A model generated the notes under the pieces. The model was not told where the DNA came from, made no database searches, and saw only the letters and a list, made by a program, of their open reading frames with translations. From Cliona cf. orientalis (taxonomy: Eukaryota > Porifera > Demospongiae > Clionaida > Clionaidae), in NCBI GenBank assembly GCA_963930775.1, contig OZ005701.1, forward strand, positions 5,463,669 to 5,527,668: a DNA stretch of 64,000 nucleotides. The letters run 5' to 3'. A program made the translations under genes and the position numbers. Below, piece by piece: positions 45,812 through 57,000 of the stretch. Numbering within the stretch: position 1 is the stretch's first letter; every line of letters starts with the position of its first letter.

Positions 45812-48800
45812 GAGTCATCTGGAGGAGGTTGGTGACGGCTGGGTCCACCTGACCATTGCTAGCCTCGAGTACCGACTGAATCACTTCTTTGTCTACCGTG
45901 GGGAACATCTCTTGAAGCTGCCTAATGTCTTCTTCCTTGATTTGGGGGCGAGCAGGTTGAGGCGCAGGACGCTGGCCACCTTCAGGGAGGGAGGGAGGGA
46001 GAGAGAGAGAGGAAGAGAAAGAGAAAGGAATAAACTATGTGAATGAGCAGTCAAGACTCAAGAACCTTATTTTAACATGACACGACATATTTAGGAGATC
46101 TCCAGGGGCTGATGGGGGGGGGGGGGGGGGGAAGTGGATAGGGTGGCTAGCCACCCCCTTCACTCAGGTTCTTTTATGCAACATAGTATAGAAGATGTCC
46201 ACCACCAACCAGCTCCCCCCTCCCCTTGCACCAGTAGAGTAGAGTTTACTATGGGTACTCCCCATCAGCCACCTTCCATGCAAGATTTTTTGATGATCTC
46301 TGGCTAATCAAAGTGTTTGACTCTGAAAGTAAGGATTTATACACATGTACATTAGGTGCATCCTACAACATTTCATAGAAACAGTGTTAACTGAAAATTT
46401 TTACACGGTACCCTTATACTTTTTGCACCACCAACATGTATGTTACCTTGAGGAGGTTGCTGAGCGGCAGGGTATCCCTGGGGAGGGTAAGGCTGTCCCA
46501 CGTAGCCCTGGGGGTAGTAGCCTTGAGGGGGAGGATAACCATATACACCCTGACGTCCGTGTGTGTGTGTGTGTGTGCAGGTGTGTGCATGTGTGTGTGT
46601 GTGTTTGTAATTAGCTATTATAGAAACCGATAACTTATGAAGGAATTTAGCTAGAAGTGCAGGGCCTGGGGGCTTATGTGCGAGGGGGGGGGACGTAATT
46701 GCGGGATTCTACGGTATACTGTGTTTATGCTAATAAAACACATGACCTAATTAGTGCAAGAAAATACGCGTTCTAGGATTTTTCATAGTGTATCTTAATG
46801 GAGCGCGTGACAACCTTTACCAGTAAATAGCGCGAAATTTAAAATTGTTTTTAGCTTGCGTTCTATTAGAATAAACACGGTAGGCAAATTACTGGCTATG
46901 ATCATCAGGTAGCCTGATGATCAAAAGGGATCAGGGAGGAACCAATCTCAGCTGTAGGGCATATTTAATTGGGGTGCATTCCACCTGCACCTGATTATGT
47001 TAAAGTAATTAACTTACCGGTACCATTGCGACGGGCTGGGTGCCATAGGCTGCCATCTGGTAGGATGGCTGAGGAGGGGCAGGCTGCATGAACAAAGAAA
47101 GCAAAACAGAAACCATTATCAATAATTATTATACTGTACATGTACATATCAAACGCTGTATACTTGCAGTATGTGTATTTAGGAGTCAAAATCCTCAATC
47201 GTAAGGCAATGGTAATATATACACAATGTATGTGCCCATCAAACTTTCTATAGCCTCACCATTTCCCGCTAGCTGTATAGTGCAGTACAATATCAATAGT
47301 ATCAAGGCGACAAAGAAGTATGAAGCTACACCCTAAGTATGTACATGCAGAAGTAGTAATGGTATAATAAATCGACAAATCTTCTGAGATGTTAGAATGA
47401 TACCGTGAATGAGAGTATGACGTTGATGGTTCCCTCCTGTCCGTCTCCCTGCTTCCCATTCAGAGTGATCCACTCCTCAATGGTCTCTCCGCTCAGCAGC
47501 TCCTCTGTGAACTCAAAGTAGGCCCAGGCCACACGGTCGTCCAGGGCTAGGTAACGCTGGGGAATGGGGCAGAGGGAGGGAGAAAATGCAAGCAATAGTC
47601 AAGTATATAATATTGGTAGCACAATGCACTTCACGTCCCGTTAGGTACTTTGAAGTCATATTGTCCTTGAAATGTCAATACGTGGTAAAGGGTGGCCAAT
47701 GATACATGCACACATGCTTCAAGTACATACGTAGTACCAAGGGCTTGCCAAATTGATACTACTCCATGCATGTACTCTGGCTATAGTGAAGCTGTGTGTC
47801 CTCAAATTGTAGCCCATTTGACTATAACATCGCCACACCACACTACTGACGAGGATCTTGAAACAAAATCTCACCACAGCAACATATTATTGTATCAAGC
47901 CAAATGCTATATGAACAATACACTATTTATGATAAAATAGCGTGCTATCAGGACATCCTATTTCCTTTTGATATCCTGCAAGATAAGTGTCTAACCATGT
48001 ACATGTACATGTAGTATTGCTATCCCCGAATAAAAAAACCTCCTTGCCGCATGTACATTGTTTGTAATAATTATCATACATGTATCCTTGAAATCTCACC
48101 ACAGCAAGGTTTAAGGCCCTGTAAGATGTGGTGGCTGTAGAGATTGGCCCACACATAGCTTCACTATTAATGAGTTCATTTTTATGCACACATAAGGTGC
48201 ACATATTTTTGTCAACCCTTTACCATGCGGTGAGATTTTGAGGGAGGCATTAATTGGGATGAGTTGGGAATCATACTCGAATTACATATGTAAGGTACTG
48301 TAAATAATCATTACCTCATTGAAAATCTCAATGTATAAGCTGTTGACTCCACGAGGCAGGTTGCTGCATGGACACAAACACACTGTAAACCATGATTAGT
48401 ATATGTACATATGCACCCTTGTTCCCACGACCTTCTTTAGTTGCTAGCTACAGAGTACCATAATAATAATATTATTATGATAGTGGGGAAACTTTGGTGG
48501 GGTTACAATTAAATCTTTGGTAAATGTGTGCATGCAAAGGTTACCAAGTTTACAGTCGGCAATTACTTAGCAAACATATACAATATCTATACATGCACAC
48601 ATTATGTGTACCTATGATGCATAATAATTTTAATTTTTACCAATGCCACCATTCCCCTTATCCCTATGATTGAAGTTACCCTAGATAGGTGTTCCATGGT
48701 CTACATGTCTGATATTGTGTTATCATAGAGTATTATAACATGCCTTACCAACTAAAGGACTTGTTCCATCTTGGGTTCTTGGAGCCATTGACATCCGTAG

Positions 48801-51621
48801 GTGTCTCGTACACGGAGTGGCCGATACGCACCCTGCAGTAGGGATCCATGCGAGTCCAACCATAGTTCTTGGTCAGCTTAGCCTGTACGAAGAGATTGTA
48901 TTTAATACTATACACATTGGACACAGGGAGTGACAACAGTTTCAATTATAACACTACGAATGGCCCTGCATTGTCTATCATTGAAGCTTTGTTGATATCA
49001 ATTGAAAGCAGTGGACATTATGATCACGGCCAGTAATTAATAGTTTCTCTAACATGCCCATTACACCATGTTTTCATACTCTCTTTCCGTCCCACCAACT
49101 GACCTGGCATATGGTGACCTTGAGTTTACCAAGGTTTCCAGCATCCTGGGGTCTGCCATAAGACGCCGGCACCGCCTGCTGGGGGTAGGTCATCGGCACT
49201 AGGTGGGGGTCACTGAACAAGTGGATGCATGTGACAGGTGCACAAGTATTGATACGTACATGTACACATGTACATGTACATGATGTTGTAATAATTAACT
49301 AGCTAACGGCTGACGTGATAAGTATATTACACGTATACACTAATTAGGACTTTCTATTATTATTACTGCACTGCAGGTCGGATTTCGAATGAGTAGTTAA
49401 ACGATTGTAAATGGTGCACAAGCCAGATTGCGATTCTAATGATTGCGAATGCCAAACGAGGAAGCCATACCCTCAATCTTAGCTATAGAGGTGTGGCTTG
49501 TGAGGCTGCATGTGGGGTGGGCTACTACATGTACATGTACCATACTACTTGAGCCAGTTGCACTTGGCTGGGTGGTTGGTATGTTGACAGTTGGCTTGAA
49601 GAATCAAAGATTCATTCTCGACAATCGATAGCTGTATACGTACATACATGCAAGTAGATCAAACACACTTGAGATCGAGAACATGTGCATGTTCGCGATC
49701 GCGAGCGCTTGAGCTAAAGGGGTGTGGTTACATGTCATTGCATATTCTTTTTCCTGCGATTCTCTTGATTGCGTCTTGTACAAAACCTCGTAATTCACAA
49801 TCAAAAGAATCTCGCAGTATACTAATTTGTGAACATTGTGTATCAAATTTCATTTCATTACATATGGAATAATGAGCAAGTGTCTGCACACTCTCTATAG
49901 ACTTTTAAGCAAAATTATTACATGTAGCTGCATATCCTTTGCACTTCAACACATGTAGTCTAGTATATTATTATTATTATTATGGTGAGAAGAGTGAATC
50001 CAAAATGTGTTTACCACTTGATGTACCACGCTCGAGCATGTGCAGTGGAACACAGTGGTACTGGGAGTGGTCGATAGGTATGGCCGTGGCAATAAAACTT
50101 CACAATTACTGATCTAGAGCATGTGGGGTAATACCGTATTGTCTCTAATTTAACGGACATCTCTAATTATCCGGACACCATTTCGAATTATTTTTTTACC
50201 TCTAATTACACCGGACAGTCAATGAAGTTTGAATTTTTGTTGTTCTAATCATCCGGACATCGTAGTTCTAATGCGGACAGTTCGGCTAGCGCGCTACCTA
50301 TACCCATATCAGTGTATGAAGGAGGCGAGTTGTTATCTTTCCCACCATGAACAGGGAGCTCCAGGTACCGTCTCATTTACTCAATCTCTGCAGCTGCTCG
50401 ATCGTACGTCCGTTTGACCGAATGCGCATGCGTGAAAGCGTGTTCCAATTCATCGGACACTTCGAACGCCAACTATTTTCGTGTGCTCTAATTATAGCGG
50501 ACATTGGCCAAAATAATTATTTTTCTGGTGTCCGTTAAATTAGAGGTAATACGGTAAAAACAGGGTAGGTGGTGCAGATGCTTAATTAAGGTGACATCAA
50601 TACCCCCTTAACACTTCAAAGCTAATGAGCTCTGGAGTGTGAAGTGGCCATTATCACCATGCTGAGTCATTTTAGGCAGCCACCATTCAGCTGAACATAA
50701 GCCTGTCACTGCACCCTGGTAGACCTTATCTACAATGTATTTAGTCCCATGACGTATTTTAAATCACGGTTTGCAGAACGAATGTACATGCACAATAGAG
50801 GGATTCCGCAAATCGATTATCCCGCAGTGCTAATTAGCTAAGCGGCCGAAGTTGACGTTTTACGCCTACTGCCGTTCTCAGGCTTGTAAGGATCGTCTTG
50901 GATACCAAGACCGACTGCTTGGAGCTTCTCTTTGTATCGATTCTTCGCTTTATTGCTCAGACCTTCGAAATAGTCGCTCGTTTTCGAAAAAAAACTTGAC
51001 ACGTTTCAATACAACAACATGCAGCAGTTGGCCTTTTTGCCCACAAAGGGTGTGGCAGTAGGCGTGGTACGTCGACTTCTGCCGCTTAGCTAATTAGCGC
51101 CGCGGGATAATCGATTGCGGAATCCCTCTATACTCTCACAAGTGTGGTGCACAAACCACACACATGAAAATTAATAGTACTTATCTGGGTGCACAAGATG
51201 CAAATAATTTGTTCGTCTACAACACCCTTTCGTCACCAGGATACCCTATGATCATCTATACTCATTCCATAGCAATTAGCCTATGAATTCTTCGGCTGCT
51301 AGATGATTAATATACACACACATACACATGCACACACACATGCATACATACACAAGACGGCAAGCATGTAAAATGAAAAATTATATGGACTGTGTATAAG
51401 CTTCAAGTATATTTTTGTGTATTTGTTCAACACTAGAAGTAGGTTCCTTCTCACCCGAATGTGCCTCCTTGACGAGGGGCAGCAGTTGTGCTCGACCCAC
51501 TGGGGTTCAGGAAGTCATCGGGTAGGTCACTGAGAAAGGCCCGCGAGCGAAGTGTGGCTATCCTGGAGGTGGGCTCCGCCCCAGAGGCTGCCGGCTCACT
51601 CAAGCTACTTTCGGTCGCCAT
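45807..51621 (-). CDS. TOLLIP: Toll-interacting protein
   Basis: Eight exons: 51,455-51,621; 49,104-49,212; 48,749-48,882; 48,315-48,363; 47,404-47,556; 47,018-47,083; 46,447-46,549; 45,807-45,979. GT-AG borders and phases agree for 954 bp (317 aa plus stop; human 274). Residues 22-38 ([13 protein letters not shown]) match the Tollip N-terminal Tom1-binding segment. The C2 domain is at about 84-195 with the signature [44 protein letters not shown] and [16 protein letters not shown] Pro/Gly/Tyr/Gln-rich linker follows (exons 6-7). The CUE domain at 276-315 has MFP (285-287) and the C-terminal LL (NLLQMTQ) used for ubiquitin binding. The protein links ubiquitinated cargo and phosphoinositides to endosomes and autophagosomes and dampens IL-1R/TLR signalling in vertebrates. 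The start is set by [10 protein letters not shown], in context gcgaccgaaATGGC-like sequence. Confidence 0.94.
46559..46604. repeat. (GT)n microsatellite beside TOLLIP exon 7
   Basis: Interrupted GT repeats start about ten bases from the exon 7 acceptor, so the sense-strand (CA)n forms the intron end. This is an unusual substitute for a polypyrimidine tract. Confidence 0.9.
46719..46880. mobile_element. Small MITE (GTGTTTAT ends), TOLLIP intron 6, TA target
   Basis: Ends ctgtgtttatgctaataaaa and ctattagaataaacacgg, with TA flanks. It is related to 36,341-36,481. Confidence 0.72.
49372..49822. mobile_element. Divergent MITE related to 39,617-39,823, TOLLIP intron 1
   Basis: It shares caggtcggattt, gattgcgattctaatgattg and the right part cttgtacaaaacctcg with the intron 2 element of TBC1D15. 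The borders are approximate and the inverted ends eroded. Confidence 0.45.
50134..50554. mobile_element. MITE with CCGTATTGTCTCTAATTTAA ends, TA target
   Basis: Ends ccgtattgtctctaatttaa and ttaaattagaggtaatacgg, TA on both sides, with TCTAATTATCCGGACA motifs arrayed at both ends. The short frame starting [12 protein letters not shown] (50,347) is inside it and is not supported. Confidence 0.88.
50798..51128. mobile_element. 331 bp element with 50 bp inverted repeats, TA target
   Basis: Ends gagggattccgcaaatcgat and atcgattgcggaatccctc, flanked by TA. The inverted match extends about 50 bases through attagctaagcggc. It encloses a coding-like fragment on the minus strand (next feature). Confidence 0.88.
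50838..51000 (-). pseudogene. Coding fragment captured in the inverted-repeat element
   Basis: The minus-strand frame reads [18 protein letters not shown], then [20 protein letters not shown], then a basic tail to a stop. The pattern YF-x-LS-x-KAK-x-RY-x-EKL followed by DPY resembles the N-terminal segment of uncharacterised, transposon-associated proteins I associate with cnidarian and sponge genomes (recollection, not a search). It has no start codon and covers about 54 codons. Confidence 0.4.
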
Positions 51622-52194
51622 TGAATTAACGAGGACAAGGAGGTGACAACGAACTGGCGAATTAAAGTGCTGAATCAGCGCTTGTTTGATCATGTGACTC
51701 GAGCACGATAGTATACTACGCCTAGCGCCTATACGTAGTACAGTATAGTTGGGCGGAGCGCAACCCCGCGAGTGCGAACGTCCAGCCCCTCAAGTTTAAT
51801 AACTTCGTGCGCAACATGATCATAGATTATATAATCTATGACATGATGCACACAAATTTAATGTTTCACAGCAGTCTGAGTAGCTCCTCTTCTGAGAAGT
51901 AGTACTAATATTATTATGATAGTGTACAGTACTAGCTAGAGTACCCCAGACTAGGACTACGACTACTATATAGCGGATCCGGGCTAAAATTATGTAGGTA
52001 AAGGTCGTCAACATGCGCATGCTACCGCTGCAGTTCCTAGATACAGGGCATCATTCATGTGTTCTAGTTTGCCGCTGCCACAATTCTAACTTGAGACTAT
52101 TATTTGGGATTGATGGTGGACAGCTGCAGGTAGTTGAGTAGCGGTAGCTAGCCTATCTTGAGTGCAGTGCTGCCAAAGATTAGTATTTATCCTA

Positions 52195-52583
52195 ATAATT
52201 ACCCCGCGCGCATGCGCAAGGGGTAAAGCAATCGGTTTGTCTGTCGTCGTCGTTGTCGGCATGAAAATCGCCAGATCTCGCGTTCTAGGTGTCTGTGCGA
52301 GCTATAAGCACGACCAATCAGTAGATATCGGTGAAAAACTGGTTCGTACACGCTTCGAATTGCTCAAAACGGCTTACTAGTGTTAAAAATCGTGAATTTT
52401 CTGTTCAGCATGCTTGTGGTTTATCGACCACACCCACTCGTTTAGTATGCTGATGGACTGCGCATGCTCAACCTCAATGTTGGAAAGGGTCGTCAAGTCA
52501 TATAACTGCCGCATAGTGTTACAATACTACACCATGTACGCTGGCAGAGCGCGCGGAGTATGTGCTCTACAGAGCTCTAGTTA
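52195..52583 (+). repeat. Dispersed repeat with GCGCATGCGC start and GAGCTCTAGTTAT end
   Basis: It begins taccccgcgcgcatgcgcaag, contains gtcgtcgtcgttgtcgg and ggtgaaaaactgg, and ends gtgctctacagagctctagt. Relatives occur in units A, B and C (for example near 100, 11,110, 28,510, 4,200, 9,380 and 10,200) and at 6,740-6,915 reversed. Non-coding; class unknown. Confidence 0.75.
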
Positions 52584-52868
52584 TTGGGATATTTTTTTTT
52601 ATCATCAATATTGCTTCATTAGCATATGCAAATTAGGATATTAGGATTTTTTAGCCTTCTATTCCCACAAGATACAGTGTTTTGGGGTATGTTCCTATTG
52701 TCAAAAGATTATGGCAGCCCTGTGAGCGGAAAGTGACCAATCCACAAGTATGCATGCTCCAAACTAGACAAGTCCAGAGTAAAGAAAAAAAAGGCAATGT
52801 AAGGAGAGCAGATCACCAACTCCTGTATTGCAGTTAAATGATGTCATAATTGGAATACTATAAATATA

Positions 52869-53010
52869 GGTTAGACGCTGAAGCCAAGGGATCTACGGGA
52901 TTTAGAATTCTGAAGACGCACATAAAATCCCGAGGGCGATAGCCCGAGGGTTTTATGACGCGTCTGAAGACATTAGACTACAGTGGTCACAAATACATAA
53001 GTGTCTAACC
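52869..53010. repeat. Hairpin element with GGTTAGAC ends
   Basis: It starts ggttagacgctgaagcc and ends gtgtctaacc, and contains an inner hairpin with the loop CCCGAGGGCGATAGCCCGAGG. Its left part is repeated at 53,355 onward. Confidence 0.75.
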
Positions 53011-53060
53011 TACTTAGAATGCTTACAACTTAGAAAGCCTACAACTTAGAATGCTTGTTT

Positions 53061-53264
53061 TTATGTCCTCAGGCAACCACTGTTGAATTGGCCAGATAGC
53101 GCATAGCGCATGCGTTGTCGAAGATGTCCACGTTGGCGGAAATGTCGCCAACGCCCCATTGTAGAGTCTCCGCCTACAGCTTCATTGAAGTAGTCGTCGT
53201 AGCGTTCTCGACCAAGTAACTCGACGAGTCCAGCCTCGCTAGTAAGTTCTGAATTGGTAGCCAT
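53061..53264 (-). CDS. Short unrecognised frame between two hairpins
   Basis: 67 codons from an ATG in reasonable context (cataATGGCT): MATNSELTSEAGLVELLGRE, then RYDDYFNEAVGG and a basic end. It has no family match that I know. It sits between two related hairpins (52,869 and 53,375), so it may be the cargo or first exon of a larger transposon whose ends they are. Confidence 0.3.
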   Translation of the reverse strand: MATNSELTSEAGLVELLGRERYDDYFNEAVGGDSTMGRWRHFRQRGHLRQRMRYALSGQFNSGCLRT

Positions 53265-53354
53265 TATGAACGCTTTCTGTTTACATTATTGAATAGGATC
53301 CAGTGCCATGGAAACCAGTAGTGTCGCCGTGCGCGCGGCGCTATAGTCTAAATC

Positions 53355-53480
53355 GGTTAGACACTTCAGCCAATGGGATCTACGGGATTTAGAATTCTTC
53401 AGACGCGTCATAAAACTCTCGGGCTATCGCCCTCGGGATTTTATGTGCGTCTTCAGAATTCTAAATCCCGTAGATCCCTG
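53355..53480. repeat. Near-perfect 104 bp hairpin (53,375-53,478)
   Basis: Arms gggatctacgggatttagaa and ttctaaatcccgtagatccc enclose cagacgcgtcataaaactc and its partner, with the loop CTCGGGCTATCGCCCTCGGG. The prefix ggttagacacttcagcc matches 52,869 onward. Confidence 0.88.
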
Positions 53481-54080
53481 AACTAGGTGTGCCATAGTCT
53501 GCAGCTGGCAGGCTTAGCACAGTCAAAACATGGGAAAATCTGATTAGCTACCGCCAGTTGCTGAGTATCCCGGCTAGATCCACCCATGCACTATTGTGAT
53601 GAGTGGGGCAGATGCCATTGTGAATGGTCTCATCCTAGTCTGGGCCTGTACTATAATAATACTAATAGTACTAACATTAATAGTACTGGGTGAAGCTGGG
53701 TGCGTGCAAGATAGCTATGGCTAGCTACTGGTCAACTGATGCAATACTGCCACTTGATTTCTATTAGAATCAGTATGGCATGCATGTAATAGCCACCAGT
53801 GCAAAGATGAGGGTAGCTGATCAGGCTATAATTTCTCTTTAATGATTCATGATACCAGCTTGCAGGACATGGCTCCATTGAGAGGTTTCTGAAGTTCATC
53901 AAGTCTATACTAGAGTAAAGCCATTAGACTTCAATCACCATGCATCCTATTCCTGCCAAATCAATACTAAATTCTAGAGCAAATCCATGCATGAAGTTCC
54001 AATATAAAAGTAGATGCACATACACTGTCAGCCAGTTAAATCAATTCTGAATCACAGCCCCAGCAGCAAGCTCAAGCAAG

Positions 54081-57000
54081 ATGCCAAGGAGATATCAACT
54101 CTTTCTATTATTCCTGAACTGCGTACTCTGTTCAACACTAACAAGTGGCCACCCTACTGCTTCTACTAATGCTCCTCCAACTGAGGTAAACTTATAGCTA
54201 CTCTAATACATGTACTAGCGCAATACAGTAACTTCACCACGCATATAGGAACTATTAGATCAGTATAGTTATTTTGACCACAGTGACTCAGTATCTTCCT
54301 ATACTCAGGGTCCACATTCTAATGGAGAGACTCCAGATCCCATGTTGATGAACTGCAATGAATTCTCATTTCAAGCTGATACCAATTGTCCCCTGCACCC
54401 AGCAACTAATGATCTTCCTTGTCCACTTCCTCAAGGAGTTACAGACACCTTGAAGCAGGTTGAAAAACATCTATCAACGGTTCTCAACAGTACCAATGTG
54501 GTAAGTTGGCTTGTATCAAGAATGTACTTTTCATTAATTGTGTACAATGTCATCATGATAATATTATTAGACAGCAATGATAGCTATACTAAGGGTTACT
54601 GCAAAACCTGGACTCTGGACTGTGGACTGGACTATGGACTGGAGTGGTAACGACCATTACCAGTTTTCTGAGGCAGAGAATAGTGTTTTGAAGGTTGGAT
54701 GACTCACACAGATCACTCGTTGTACACTGCCAAGTATGACAAGAGTTCAAATTTGTACTTGTGCTACCATCCAATGGCCACACAGTTGACCATGTGAAAA
54801 ATTCAGTAGGTCAAATATACTGCACTAAAGTGATCCCGTAATTTGTCTGCTCAGTGAGCCTGCATGGATTCAAGGCTCAGCGAATGGTAGAGCCACTTTT
54901 TATGTGCTTAGCCAGGGCAGTAGATCAAAAATGCTGTTTTATTCCATGGAAACTCACCTACATGAGCAGTCATGATCATACACTGTTTAGGGATCGTGAG
55001 TAACCAGCTGGCCCAGACCACTGTTCACTAATTGCTTATCTCTGACATACACTAAACAATAACTCCGTATTGTTCCGGCAATAATTGATGGCTAGCTATA
55101 TAGCTATGTTTCGAATAAGGAACTGTGATCTGTATAAACCAATCAATAGTGAATGTCCGAATTTGTCACAGTTGTCAAATCAGGCTCTCAGAGCCTTGTG
55201 ATAGCTAGTAGACATTTGGATTACAGGCTGAATAGGTTACATTCTCATCACATAATTTGCATTTCTACAAGCAGTGGGGTTTATATCCAATGTGCTGATC
55301 ATGTGACCAGTTTTAATATACACTAAAGATTATAGTGTATACTGGGGGTATATATACTGGTAGCATAAGTACAGATATGAACTCTGATCATATTATATTT
55401 GTGTCTACAATGAAAATACAGAGCGACTTCACTCCTCTACGAGTCATCAGGTTTTCAAAACACACTACTTGTCACTTTTTTCAGTCTCGGAAAGCTGGTA
55501 ATGGTCGTCACCAGTCCAGTCCATAGTCCAGTCCACGGTCCAGTCCAGAGTCCAGAGTCCAGGTTTTGCAGTTACCCTTTCACCTTTGTCCAGATCCCTA
55601 CATAATTAACCCTCGGCGCATGCGCGAGGGTTACGGTAGTTGGTTTGTCTGTCTGTCTGTCTGTTACCACGCTAGCTGCTACATACCTCGTTTGCGAGTC
55701 CAATTTGCGGTGTTGCAAGGTTCCTTATGACGTTCCCAATTCATGATTTGTGTGGATTTCTCTGAAAGCGCTTTGTTCGCCAGTTTGGCGTCATTTTACG
55801 ATTCTAAGCTTCTTGACTTTGCCCGAGCCAGCGATAGCATGACTTAACGTATGAATAGATTGCGCGCTATATACGGTATGTACGTCTATTATCCTTAGCG
55901 CATGCGCGGTTGCATCAATCCCGCCGCTCAGTCCACCAGCGAGCTTTTGACGATCGTGGCTTCTTTCAATTCTAAGGCTTAGCTCCCTGTATTCTTGTGG
56001 TACCCTTTGACTCTCTGGCTTATATATGCATGCATAGAATTACAGTGCTTGAAATCAAGTGAGTTGCGATAATATTGGACATGCAATATAATATTGCTCA
56101 GTGTACTTCAGTCTTGTGCCAAGGTTTTGCATCATAGTCCTTCAAGTTAAGCTAGTAGATGTTAGATGTAGCTAGCTAAGTCCCCAAGAATTGGAGGTTG
56201 GGCTACAGTGAGGGAGGTTGAGTTGACGTCGACACCACAGTGTGGAGTTCGATATAACACGCTAGGGTTGTTGCTGCTATGAGCTGTTGAACCGTCTTGA
56301 TGATAACACTGCAGCTGTGCAAGTATAACATTAGCCTCATCCCTGTCTCACCCTGGCCCCAGCCCTTTAGCTACCCCCTTTTCTGCATGCAACTGTTGAA
56401 TCATGTAGCTAATGCCATGCAGCGCGCCGAGGGTTTTGTGCTCGAGAGAGCTCTAGTTATAATAGCTACTGATAAATCTGAGCTTCTGATTGTTATTAAC
56501 TTTACTGCTTTACTCCATATATCATGCAGCCTGGTATAGTGTATAGCGTGGCTTACAAGGGAAGAGTATTGAAGGCTGGTGGACTTGGTATCAGGACTAA
56601 GGGAAGCACTGATGCTCCAGACTCAAATACAATCTTCAGAGTTGGAAGTGTATCCAAAGTTTTCCCTGTAAGCCAATTCGGGCATGCATGGTAATAATAT
56701 TATTAGGAGTATTTAATTGTTTATTGCATTTATGCAGGTTATAGCTATGTTTCAAATGTTCAGTAGAGGCCAGATAGACAGTTTGGACGATCCATTGGCT
56801 AAGTATTGCACAGGATTTTCCATGGCGACCGAGTACAACATTACCTTAAGACAAATGGCTGCACAGGTCAGTACAGGTGTCCACTAGTGGTTGTTGTAGT
56901 GTGTAAATGCTGCATGCTAAAAATTAACTCTAGATGTCTGGACTGCCAAGAGAAGCCCCTTGTGGTGCTCCTGATCAGCTCAACTTCTGTCCAGTCACTA

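Larger units (their letters stand above)
51622..54080. other. Intergenic between TOLLIP and the LACTB-like gene
   Basis: The genes are divergent, 2.46 kb apart. The interval holds one copy of the GCGCATGCGC repeat (52,195-52,583), two hairpin elements and a 67-codon frame at 53,061-53,264. No other gene was recognised. Confidence 0.6.
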
